Source: Luteimonas sp. 9C
GTDB taxonomy: Bacteria > Pseudomonadota > Gammaproteobacteria > Xanthomonadales > Xanthomonadaceae
NCBI RefSeq assembly: GCF_902506295.1
Contig: NZ_LR733312.1
Coordinates: forward strand, 2,752,768-2,816,767
Direction: 5' to 3'
DNA length: 64,000 bases
In this document: piece by piece, positions 1 through 10,101 of the stretch
How the letters are laid out: the number at the start of each line of letters is the position of its first letter
Position numbering within the stretch: position 1 is the stretch's first letter
The notes under the pieces: generated by a model
Told to the model about the DNA's origin: nothing
Database searches by the model: none
The model's input: the letters and a program-made list of their open reading frames with translations, nothing else
Program-made: the position numbers and the translations under genes

Positions 1-6
1 CTGTAG

Positions 7-43
7 CCCTCCCCCGCGAAGCGGGGGAGGGTTGGGTGGGGGC
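7..43. repeat. REP-like palindromic repeat, short copy
   Basis: An 11-bp perfect stem (positions 7-17 and 21-31) closes a GAA loop and is followed by TTGGGTGGGGGC. The same CCCTCCCCCGC hairpin and GCCCCCACCCAACC tail recur at 125-185, 9206-9242 and 9282-9340. This copy lies in the opposite orientation to the one at 125. It is an intergenic repeat with no coding potential. It sits downstream of czcA (minus strand) and could act as an mRNA 3'-end stabiliser, which is inference. Confidence 0.7.
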
Positions 44-124
44 AATCGATCAGCGGCACGCAAAGGTGAGATGGCGCTATCGACAGCTTTGTCTGCGTCC
101 CCGGGCCCAGCGAACTGGATGATC

Positions 125-185
125 GCCCCCATCCCAGCCTTCCACCCGTAAAGGGTGCAATGCCCCGCATGCGGGGGAAGGAGCG
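125..185. repeat. REP-like palindromic repeat, long copy
   Basis: This roughly 60-bp block reads GCCCCCATCCCAGCC, then TTCCACCCGTAAAGGGTGCA, then a CCCCGCATGCGGGG hairpin. It matches the reverse complement of 9282-9340 with a few substitutions, including the CACCCGTAAAGGG core. With the copy at 7-43 it makes an inverted pair about 80 bp apart. The rest of 1-291 shows only a weak 6-bp hairpin near 257-273 and no gene. Confidence 0.7.
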
Positions 186-291
186 GGCCCTCGCGCACTC
201 AAGCCTCAGCTGAGACACGGTTCCAATCCGGTCTCACGACGGAACGTCGGAGTGAGAGCCGCTGCCGAAGCGGCCCCGTTCCAGTGCTCGG

Positions 292-3495
<3,204 letters not shown>

Positions 3496-3609
3496 TCAAC
3501 GCTTCTGCACGTGCGTATGCACGCGTGATACGCGCGTCGCGATTCAACGCATGCCCGAAACCGTGTTCTGTTGCGTTCGATTCCGACGTATAGCCCGCAC
3601 GTCCCTCAC

Positions 3610-3764
3610 CGTTATTCCCGCGAAGGCGGAAATCCAGTGGCTTGCGTGACGATGGACGATCGGAAAGAAGTGCATAGAGCGAAGTCCCTGGATGACCAGC
3701 CGTTCGGCTGTTGAGAGCCCCGCCTGACCAGTCAGCCGGCTGTTGAAAATCGCGGGAATGAAGG
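3610..3764. repeat. Intergenic repeat of the ATTCCCGCGAAGGCGG type within the czcB-czcA spacer
   Basis: The 359-bp gap between czcA and czcB holds no credible gene. It begins with TTATTCCCGCGAAGGCGGAA followed by ATCCAGTGG (about 3611-3640) and ends with the inverted remnant ATCGCGGGAATGAAGG (3749-3764). These are the two ends of a dispersed repeat common in xanthomonads and betaproteobacteria. Inside are two imperfect direct copies of TGACCAG....CGGCTGTTGA (about 3690-3712 and 3725-3746). An open frame across it on the minus strand has repeat-derived composition and was not called. Confidence 0.6.
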
Positions 3765-3818
3765 GCCTTGGTTGGCGCGGAATCTGTCAGGTGCCCGCGC
3801 GATAGGCGCGCTTTCTCC

Positions 3819-4814
3819 TCAATGCGCATGACCCGCTCCCGCCTTCTCCAGATCGGCCTTGATCGTGTAGCTCTGCTCGATGACCACGTCTTCGCCCACG
3901 GTCACGCCGTCGACGATCTCCACCTGCCGCGCATCGCGCCGACCGAGCGTGACCACACGTTTCTCATAGCGATCGCCCTCGCGCACGAACACCACGTCGC
4001 GGCCGTCCATCTGTTGCAGGGCCGTCAGCGGCACCACCAGATCCGCGGGCTGCGTCGACACGGTGACCATCGCGCGTACGGCCGAACCCGGGCGCCATTG
4101 GCCGTCGGCGTTGTCGAGCGTCGCGCGGGCGATCGTGCTCTGGCTCGCGGTGGCGGTGCCGGGCAGCACGCGATCGATGCGTGTGTCGGCGGTGGCGCCG
4201 TCGCCGAGGCGGCGGATCGTCACCGGCGAACCGGCGGCGAGATGCTCGGCATCGCGGCCGAAGACATGCAGGTCGACCCACAGCGTCGACAGGTCGGCGA
4301 TCTCGTACAGCACCGCGCCCTCGCCGGCGCTCTGGCCGACGGACGCGTTGCGCGCCAGCACCGTGCCGCTGATCGGGGCTGCGACTGTATATGTCGACAG
4401 GCTGAGGTTGCTCTCGATCGTCGCCAGCGCCTGGCCGGCGCGCACGCGATCGCCGACTTCGGCGTGCAGGCGGCGGATCGGGCCGGGGAAACGTGCGGTC
4501 ACGCGGGCGTTGCCGGTTTCCAGCGTGGTCAGCAGGCCCTGCACCTCGTGCTGGTCGGCGATGGTGCCGGCGGCGACGGGCGCAACGCGGATGCCGACAT
4601 CGTCGGCGATATCGGCTGCGATGGTCGCGGCGTCGTCGGCGTGTTCGTCGTCTGCGTGTTCGCCATCTGCATGATCGGGGTCGGCATTGTCGTCGTGTGG
4701 TGCAGCGGCGGTGCCGCCATCTGCAGCGTCGGTCGATGCGTCGCCGCAGGCGGACAGTGTCAGCAGCAGGGCAAGCGCGAGCGATGCGGAAGTGACACGG
4801 GGGTACGTCCTCAT
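3819..4814 (-). CDS. czcB: CzcB-like periplasmic adaptor (membrane fusion) lipoprotein
   Basis: This 331-residue adaptor of the tripartite metal efflux system bridges the CzcA pump and the CzcC outer-membrane channel. The N-terminal signal ends in a lipobox, LSAC, with Cys23 as the probable lipidation site. It is followed by an Asp/His-rich segment (about 40-62, HADGEHADDEHADD) that could bind metal. The barrel-sandwich hybrid is visible in APISGTVLARNASVGQ and in the RLHAEVGDRVRAGQALATIE half-motif. The C terminus, DLEKAGAGHAH, is again His-containing. The start overlaps the czcC stop by ATGA (4811-4814), which indicates translational coupling. Loose variation in the His-rich linker is normal for this family. 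Confidence 0.9.
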   Translation of the reverse strand: MRTYPRVTSASLALALLLTLSACGDASTDAADGGTAAAPHDDNADPDHADGEHADDEHADDAATIAADIADDVGIRVAPVAAGTIADQHEVQGLLTTLETGNARVTARFPGPIRRLHAEVGDRVRAGQALATIESNLSLSTYTVAAPISGTVLARNASVGQSAGEGAVLYEIADLSTLWVDLHVFGRDAEHLAAGSPVTIRRLGDGATADTRIDRVLPGTATASQSTIARATLDNADGQWRPGSAVRAMVTVSTQPADLVVPLTALQQMDGRDVVFVREGDRYEKRVVTLGRRDARQVEIVDGVTVGEDVVIEQSYTIKADLEKAGAGHAH

Positions 4815-6106
4815 CGGGCGTCTCCTTCGAACGGCGCTGGCGTCGCGTGCGCGACGACGAGGGGCTGGCCGGTCAGGCGCTGCAGTTCGATCAATGCGAT
4901 CTGGGCGGCTTCGGCGGCGTCGAGTTGCTGGCGCAGCGCATCACTGCGTGCGTCCTGCAGTTGCGACCATTCGAGATACGACACCGCGCCTGCGCGCCAT
5001 GCGCGCTCGATCGCGCCGGCAGCGCGGCCCAGCCGCGGCAGCACGTCGCGCGCGAGCAGCGACACGGTTGACTGCGCGACGCGATAGCGGCCATGCGCTT
5101 CAGCCAGCGTGGCCTGCAGCGCACGATCGCCGGCGTCGCGTTCGATCGAGACGAGGGCCAGTTCCGCCGAGGCGGCGCGGATCGCGGGCTGCGCACGTGC
5201 GCGACTGCCCAGCGGCACGACGAAGCCGCCGACCAGCGAGGTGTCGCCGGTCTCGCGTTGATGGCGGATGCCGGCCTGCCAGCCGATGTCGGGCGTCGCA
5301 TCACTGCGCGCGAGTTGCAGTCGCGCCTCGGCGATGCGCGCCTTGTCGTTGAACTGCAGCAGTTCCGGCGATCGCGCAAGCAGGGTGCGCAACGTGTCGA
5401 AGTCGGCGATGTCGGGCAGCGCCAGCGGATCACTGTCGGCGATGGCGAAGCCGGCCTCCGGATCGCCCCACAGCATCGACAGGCTGCGCTGCGCGGTGTC
5501 GATCTCCAGCCGGGCGCTGGCCACCTGCAGCTCGGCCTGCGCCTGCGCCGCCTGCGCGGTGAGCACGACCGCTTCGGGCGAGGCGCCGGCGGCGAAACGC
5601 TGACGCGCTGCGGCCACAAAGCGCGTGCGATGTGCGACATCGGCCTGCGCGATTTCGAGGCGCCGCGTCGCGACGACGATGGCGAGATGGCGGCGCGCGG
5701 TTTCGGCCAGCAGATCGACGCGCGCGGTTTCCCGCTGCAGGGCGAGCGCATCGATGCGCGTCTGCGCGAGCGCGCGGCGCGCATCCGGCTTGCCGCCGCG
5801 TTCGAACACGCCGGCCAGCGTCAGCGTGGTTTCGAGCGTGCGTGCGGGTGCATCGGGACCGAGATTCTCGATCCCGATGCCGGCCTCAAGCGGCGGTCGC
5901 AGCGCAGCAACCTCGCGTTCGGCATCGAACACCGCGCGCTGGCCGTCGAACATGCGCAGATCGGGATGGGCATCGGCGACGCGCGCGAACGCGTCATCGA
6001 GGGTCAGGGTCTGCGCACTTGCGCGCACGAACATGGGCGCCGACTGCGCGGCCGCAAGGCACGGCGCAGCGGCGAGGGCGGCCAGGGCCGCCAATCGCAA
6101 CAACAT
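4811..6106 (-). CDS. czcC: CzcC-like TolC-family outer membrane efflux protein
   Basis: A 431-residue outer-membrane channel component of the metal efflux pump. A signal peptide is present (residues 1-20, ending near AAAQS). Two coiled-coil-rich TolC repeats follow, with many Ala/Arg/Gln heptads such as LLAETARRHLAIVVATRRLE and AAQAQAELQVASARL. The length fits the OEP family (about 400-450). It is the second gene of the operon: the czcI-like gene lies 54 bp upstream, and the stop overlaps the czcB start by 4 bp. The annotation rests on synteny with the unmistakable czcA and on the overall helical pattern, since this family has few invariant motifs. Confidence 0.88.
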   Translation of the reverse strand: MLLRLAALAALAAAPCLAAAQSAPMFVRASAQTLTLDDAFARVADAHPDLRMFDGQRAVFDAEREVAALRPPLEAGIGIENLGPDAPARTLETTLTLAGVFERGGKPDARRALAQTRIDALALQRETARVDLLAETARRHLAIVVATRRLEIAQADVAHRTRFVAAARQRFAAGASPEAVVLTAQAAQAQAELQVASARLEIDTAQRSLSMLWGDPEAGFAIADSDPLALPDIADFDTLRTLLARSPELLQFNDKARIAEARLQLARSDATPDIGWQAGIRHQRETGDTSLVGGFVVPLGSRARAQPAIRAASAELALVSIERDAGDRALQATLAEAHGRYRVAQSTVSLLARDVLPRLGRAAGAIERAWRAGAVSYLEWSQLQDARSDALRQQLDAAEAAQIALIELQRLTGQPLVVAHATPAPFEGDAR

Positions 6107-6160
6107 GGGAACGCTCCAATTCCGGGATGACGAAAAGCCGGCCTCAGGCCAGCGCGGGCG

Positions 6161-6508
6161 TCATGCGGAAATCGGCGGTCGCAACAGGGAATCGGGCACG
6201 CGCGCGGGCACGGCATCGAACGCGGGCAATGCGGGGTGGACTAGCGCCGGCGGCGTCAACAGGGACGACACCGGCGGCAACGCGGGCGTGTGCGCGCCGC
6301 ACGTGGCGCAATGTGCGACGGCGTGCAGCAGATCGCCGCCATCTTCGTGCGCCTCGGGCGCGTGGTCGTGCTGCTCGGCGGTTTCACCGTGCGCGACTTC
6401 GTAGGTATTGCCCATCGCGACCAGCACCGGCGCCACGACCAGGCCCAGCACCAGCAGCGCCAGCATCAGCGGGCGCGACCAGAACGAGGGGACGTGGCGA
6501 CGGAACAT
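6161..6508 (-). CDS. CzcI-like small membrane/periplasmic protein
   Basis: A 115-residue protein starting MFRRHVPSF. An in-frame ATG 36 bp further upstream is less likely because the extra residues look like leader sequence. There is one hydrophobic segment (about 13-33), then a periplasmic stretch with a metal-ligand-like cluster: HGETAEQHDHAPEAH, and HAVAHCATCGAH with two Cys in a CATC motif. It is the first gene of the czc operon, 54 bp before czcC. Small His/Cys-containing proteins at this position are known as CzcI or DUF2946-like regulators or accessories. The assignment is by position and composition, not by a diagnostic domain. Confidence 0.6.
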   Translation of the reverse strand: MFRRHVPSFWSRPLMLALLVLGLVVAPVLVAMGNTYEVAHGETAEQHDHAPEAHEDGGDLLHAVAHCATCGAHTPALPPVSSLLTPPALVHPALPAFDAVPARVPDSLLRPPISA

Positions 6509-6604
6509 CCGGGCAGGGTAGTGGCTCCGCCGCGCGTTACACAATTCCAGCGGACGGGGATCGCACAGGACGCCGGTGCTCAGGCCCCATGCGCGTGCCG
6601 TCGC

Positions 6605-7522
6605 TCAGCCGCGTTCCGCGCGCAGCCGCTCCAGCACGCCGTCGAGGGCCTCGAGATTGCCGTAGTGGATCACCAGCCGGCCCTTGTTGCCGCGGCCGTT
6701 GGCGATCGACACGCGCGTGCCCAGGGTTTCCGACAGTTCGTTCTCCAGCGAGACGATGTCCGCCTGGGGCCGCGCCTTGTTGCGCGCGACGGTGCGCGTG
6801 TCGCCACCCGGCACGCGGCCGGCGGCGAACTGCTGCGCGCGGTGTTCGACTTCGCGCACGGACCAGCCGTGTTCCACGGCGTCGCTGGCCAGCTTGCTGG
6901 CGAGCTCCGGCGACAGCGTCAGCAGCGCGCGGGCATGGCCCATTTCCAGCTGCTTGGATTCGACCAGGATGCGGATCGCCGGCGGCAGTTCCAGCAGGCG
7001 CAGCAGGTTGGACACCGCGGCGCGCGAACGGCCCACGGCCTCGGCGGCCTGTGCGTGCGTGAGATCGAATTCGTCGATCAGTCGCTGCAGCGCCTGCGCT
7101 TCTTCCAGCGGGTTGAGGTCTTCGCGCTGGATGTTCTCGATCAGCGCCATCGCGACGACCGTGCGGTCCTCGACGTTGCGCACGACCGCCGGCACTTCGC
7201 TCAGGCCGGCCTGCTTGGACGCACGCCAGCGGCGTTCGCCGGCGATGATCTCGAAGGTGCGGTCGGGCCGCTCGCGCACGACCAGCGGCTGGATCACGCC
7301 CTGCGCCTTGATCGACTCGGCCAGCTCGCTGAGCTTGTCGGCGTCCCAGTGCTTGCGCGGCTGGTACTTGCCGGCGCTCAGCGCATCGATCGGCAGCACG
7401 CGCAGCGTGTCGAGTTCGGTCGCCTCCAGGCTCGGCGCCTCGGCCGCGGCCTTGGGGCCGAGCAGGGCTTCGAGGCCGCGGCCCAGGCCACGTTTCTTGG
7501 CGGGCGTCTTCGCAGCGGTCAT
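6605..7522 (-). CDS. parB: ParB/Spo0J chromosome-partitioning protein
   Basis: A 305-residue centromere-binding CTPase that spreads from parS sites and works with ParA in origin segregation. An N-terminal KKRGLGRGLEALL peptide, typical of the ParA-interacting tail, is followed by the ParB/sulfiredoxin-like domain. That domain contains the CTP-binding GERRWRA motif and the ENIQREDLNP motif. Next comes a helix-turn-helix (LTHAQAAEAVGRSRAAVSNL), then a C-terminal dimerisation region. The start codon is fixed by the 4-bp ATGA overlap with parA (7519-7522); longer upstream extensions in this frame run through parA and were rejected. Confidence 0.95.
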   Translation of the reverse strand: MTAAKTPAKKRGLGRGLEALLGPKAAAEAPSLEATELDTLRVLPIDALSAGKYQPRKHWDADKLSELAESIKAQGVIQPLVVRERPDRTFEIIAGERRWRASKQAGLSEVPAVVRNVEDRTVVAMALIENIQREDLNPLEEAQALQRLIDEFDLTHAQAAEAVGRSRAAVSNLLRLLELPPAIRILVESKQLEMGHARALLTLSPELASKLASDAVEHGWSVREVEHRAQQFAAGRVPGGDTRTVARNKARPQADIVSLENELSETLGTRVSIANGRGNKGRLVIHYGNLEALDGVLERLRAERG

Positions 7523-8331
7523 GCCGGCGTCTCCATGGCAGTGGCGTCCTGATTGCGCTTGGCGTCGCGTTCGCGCTGACGGCGGATCACTTCGCCGGCG
7601 AGACCGAGATAGGCGATCGCGCCGCGCGATCCCTTGTCGTAACCGACGATGCTCTGGCCGTGGCTCGGTGCTTCCGCCACGCGCACGTTGCGCGGCACGA
7701 TGGTGCGGAACACCTTGTCGCCGAAATGGTTCGTCAGCTCGCCCGACACCGCGTTGGCGAGGTTGTTGCGCACGTCGAACATCGTGCGCAGCACGCCCTC
7801 GACCTCGAGGTCGGGATTGAGGTTCTGCCGGATCGCCTCGATCGTCTGCAGCAGTGCGGTCAGACCTTCGAGTGCGTAGTACTCGCACTGCATCGGCACC
7901 AGCACCGAGTCGGCGGCGGTCAACGCATTGAGCGTCAGCAGCGACAGTGCCGGCGGGCAGTCGATCAGGATGTAGTCGTAGCGCGCGCGCAGCGGTTCGA
8001 GCGCGCGTTTGAGGCGCTGCTCGCGCGCGTCGGCGCCCATCAGTTCGAGTTCGGCGGCGGTAAGATCGGTGTTGCCGGGAATCAGGTCGACCTCTTCCTC
8101 GGTCTGCACGATCGCGTCGCCGGCCTCCACTTCGCCCAGCAGCACGTCGCAGGTCGAGACCGGCACCGCGCCCTTGTCGATGCCGCAGCCCATCGTCGCG
8201 TTGCCCTGCGAATCGAGGTCGACCAGCAGTACGCGCAGCGGGGTGCGCGCGAGCGCCGCGGCCAGGTTCACGGCCGTCGTCGTCTTTCCGACGCCGCCTT
8301 TCTGGTTGGCGATGGCGATGATGCGGGCCAT
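7519..8331 (-). CDS. parA: ParA/Soj-type chromosome-partitioning ATPase
   Basis: A 270-residue Walker-type ATPase. It starts directly with MARIIAIANQKGGVGKTT, the deviant Walker A (KGGVGKTT), so it is the short chromosomal Soj type without an N-terminal helix-turn-helix. Later motifs include LLVDLDSQGNAT (switch I), ILIDCPPALSLLTLNA (Walker B region) and the C-terminal SRGAIAYLGLAGEVI. It lies between rsmG and parB on the same strand. The start 36 bp inside a longer open frame is chosen because family members begin exactly here. Confidence 0.95.
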   Translation of the reverse strand: MARIIAIANQKGGVGKTTTAVNLAAALARTPLRVLLVDLDSQGNATMGCGIDKGAVPVSTCDVLLGEVEAGDAIVQTEEEVDLIPGNTDLTAAELELMGADAREQRLKRALEPLRARYDYILIDCPPALSLLTLNALTAADSVLVPMQCEYYALEGLTALLQTIEAIRQNLNPDLEVEGVLRTMFDVRNNLANAVSGELTNHFGDKVFRTIVPRNVRVAEAPSHGQSIVGYDKGSRGAIAYLGLAGEVIRRQRERDAKRNQDATAMETPA

Positions 8332-8398
8332 GGGCTCCGTGCGAGGTTCAGGAAGGGAGCCGGCCACCGCGGGCGGCGGCCGGACCGGGGATTATGCC

Positions 8399-8417
8399 CC
8401 CCAAGCGTCGCTTGGGG
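8399..8417. promoter_or_regulatory. Perfect 19-nt palindrome between rsmG and parA
   Basis: CCCCAAGCG-T-CGCTTGGGG has nine-base arms with no mismatch around a single central base. It lies 68-86 bp upstream of the parA start in the rsmG-parA spacer. On the minus strand it is followed by GGCATAATCC and not by a T-run, so it resembles an operator or a weak transcription pause site more than an intrinsic terminator. It does not match the parS consensus. Function is unknown. Confidence 0.45.
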
Positions 8418-8502
8418 ACACCGCACCGACCCGGCGTCCACAGGGCGGGCGCGGCGCGGCTGCAGCTGAACCGGCGATGCGCGCGGGCCGCGGGACAGCG
8501 GC

Positions 8503-9144
8503 TCAGGTACGGGCGACGACGACCAGATGCCGTTCGGCGTCGAGACCGGGCACCTTGAGCGGCGTCACCGTGTCGAGCCGCCAGCCAGCCGGCAGCGCGG
8601 CGATCTCGTCGACCGGGTGTACGCCCTTCATCGCCAGCAGGCGACCGCCGCCGGTCTTCGGCAGATGGCCACCGACGGCGAGGATGTCGGGCAGCGTGGC
8701 CAGCGCACGCGCGGTGATGGCATCGAAGGCGCCGGGCCGGTCGACGGCTTCGATGCGCGACTCGGCGACGTCCGCATTGCGCAGTTTCAGCTGGCGCACG
8801 GCCTCGCGCAGGAAGCGCGCCTTCTTACCGTTCGACTCCACCAGGGTGACGTGGAGACCGGGCAGGGCGATCGCCAGCGGAATGCCCGGCAGGCCGGGGC
8901 CGGTGCCGAGATCGGCGAGCGTGGCGAGGCCATCGACGTGCGGCACCATCGCCAGCGAGTCGAGCAGATGCCGCACGACCATCTCGCGCGGATCGCGCAC
9001 GGCCGTGAGGTTGTAGGTCTTGTTCCAGCGCACAAGGAGCGCGAGATAGGCGAGCAGCGGATCGGCCAGCGTCGGCGCGAGGCCCAGCGTGCGCAATCCG
9101 GCTTCGAGTTCGGCGCGCAGCGCGGTGTCGTCGGTGAGTTCCAT
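8503..9144 (-). CDS. rsmG: 16S rRNA (guanine-527-N7)-methyltransferase RsmG (GidB)
   Basis: A 213-residue SAM-dependent methyltransferase that modifies G527 of 16S rRNA. The core motif [17 protein letters not shown], and the family signatures [19 protein letters not shown] and RHLLDSLA are intact, as is [20 protein letters not shown] is chosen as the start. An ATG 9 bp upstream (MRP-) is an equally plausible alternative, and neither has a strong ribosome binding site. Loss of this enzyme is known to give low-level streptomycin resistance in other bacteria. It is upstream of parA-parB, the conserved gidB-parAB order. Confidence 0.94.
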   Translation of the reverse strand: MELTDDTALRAELEAGLRTLGLAPTLADPLLAYLALLVRWNKTYNLTAVRDPREMVVRHLLDSLAMVPHVDGLATLADLGTGPGLPGIPLAIALPGLHVTLVESNGKKARFLREAVRQLKLRNADVAESRIEAVDRPGAFDAITARALATLPDILAVGGHLPKTGGGRLLAMKGVHPVDEIAALPAGWRLDTVTPLKVPGLDAERHLVVVART

Positions 9145-9205
9145 GGGGCGCATTGTAGAAGCTGGCGCGGCGCAGGGTCCGTGGCGCAGCTGGATCGGAT
9201 GGATC

Positions 9206-9242
9206 GCCCCCACCCAACCCTCCCCCGCTAGCCGGGGAGGGC
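9206..9242. repeat. REP-like palindromic repeat, short copy
   Basis: GCCCCCACCCAACC is followed by the CTCCCCCGCTAGCCGGGGAG hairpin. It is the same family as 7-43 (opposite strand) and forms an inverted pair with the copy at 9282-9340 in the gap between rsmG and the phosphopantetheinyl transferase gene. The upstream GGATGGATC also resembles the flank of the copy at 125. Confidence 0.7.
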
Positions 9243-9281
9243 TATGTCTCTCGCGATCTGCCTTGGGCCTCGGCTTTTCCA

Positions 9282-9340
9282 AAGCCCTCCCCCGCTTGCG
9301 GGGCATTGCGCCCTTTACGGGTGGAGGGTTGGGTGGGGGC
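9282..9340. repeat. REP-like palindromic repeat, long copy (inverted)
   Basis: This block carries CCCTCCCCCGCTTGCGGGG, the core CGCCCTTTACGGGTGGAGGG, then TTGGGTGGGGGC. Its reverse complement aligns with 125-185, including the CACCCGTAAAGGG core. It ends about 55 bp before the stop codon of the minus-strand transferase gene, so it falls in that transcript's 3' region. Confidence 0.7.
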
Positions 9341-9395
9341 ACAGCCTCAGCCCACCGAATCCCCACTCGCGCGACTCAACCGCCCGAACGCCCGC

Positions 9396-9989
9396 TCACT
9401 CCTCCTGTCGCCAGGCCACCGTCGCCAGATAGCCCGGCAACGGCGCGAACGCATGCAGATGCCAGTCCGCCGGTGTCCCCAGCGCAGGATCGCAGGCGAC
9501 CAGCGCCCAGCCATCGTCGCGTGCGGCGAACTCCAGGCGATCGAGCCCGAACGACAGCCCATGTCCATGCGCCTTTAGAACCGCTTCCTTCGCACACCAC
9601 AACTGCACGAACGCGGCTTCCGCATCGTCGGGTGCGCGCTTCGCCAGCGCCGTCGCTTCGCCCGCAGTGAAGAAGCGCTGCGCCAGCGCCATCGCCTGTG
9701 GACGCGGACGCTGCCACTCGATGTCCACGCCCACGGCCACGCCGTCGCCCAGCGCGACCAGCAGCGCGTCGCCGCTGTGGCTCCAGTTCGCGTCCAGACC
9801 CGGGTGGCCGGGCACCTGCAGCTGTGGCCGGCCACGGCCGTCGCGTGCGAGGCCGATATCGGATGCGGGGCGATCGAGGGCGTCGGCCAGCCAAGGGCGC
9901 ACCAGGAGTTCGGCGGACTGGCCGCGGCGGTACTCGCGCCAGGCATAGCGCACCGGCGCGTCGGCCAGGCTCAAGGTTTTGCTGAACAT
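9396..9989 (-). CDS. 4'-phosphopantetheinyl transferase superfamily protein
   Basis: A protein of about 197 residues that would transfer the phosphopantetheine arm of CoA to carrier proteins. The two Sfp/AcpT family motifs are clear: VAVGVDIEWQRPR (Mg-binding Asp and Glu) and LWCAKEAVLKAHG (the WxxKEA block). NWSHSGD matches the conserved upstream block. The length is between AcpS and full Sfp types. The start is uncertain: ATG at 9989 or an in-frame ATG at 10016, around which a 13-bp sequence is tandemly duplicated. It is divergent from an AMP-forming ligase. The pairing suggests a carrier-protein-dependent pathway such as aryl-polyene/xanthomonadin pigment or fatty-acid-like synthesis, which is inference. 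Confidence 0.87.
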   Translation of the reverse strand: MFSKTLSLADAPVRYAWREYRRGQSAELLVRPWLADALDRPASDIGLARDGRGRPQLQVPGHPGLDANWSHSGDALLVALGDGVAVGVDIEWQRPRPQAMALAQRFFTAGEATALAKRAPDDAEAAFVQLWCAKEAVLKAHGHGLSFGLDRLEFAARDDGWALVACDPALGTPADWHLHAFAPLPGYLATVAWRQEE

Positions 9990-10005
9990 CCCTTGCTGAA
10001 CATCC
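9979..10005. repeat. Tandem 13-bp duplication over a start codon
   Basis: TTGCTGAACATCC occurs at 9979-9991 and again at 9993-10005 (period 14). On the minus strand each copy contains ATGTTCAGCAA. Because the period is not a multiple of three, the upstream ATG is out of frame and acts as a decoy for the transferase gene's start at 9989. Confidence 0.75.
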
Positions 10006-10101
10006 GGTTTTGGCATCCCGCAGGGCGTCCAGCGTAAGCTAAAACCGCTGTTCCGCGGGCCGGACACGGCGTACGGAACAACTTTTCGGAGTGGCAACAC
10101 G

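Noticed and set aside
257-273. Terminator for czcA
   Set aside because: A six-base stem (GCCGCT/AGCGGC) is present, but no T-run follows on the minus strand.
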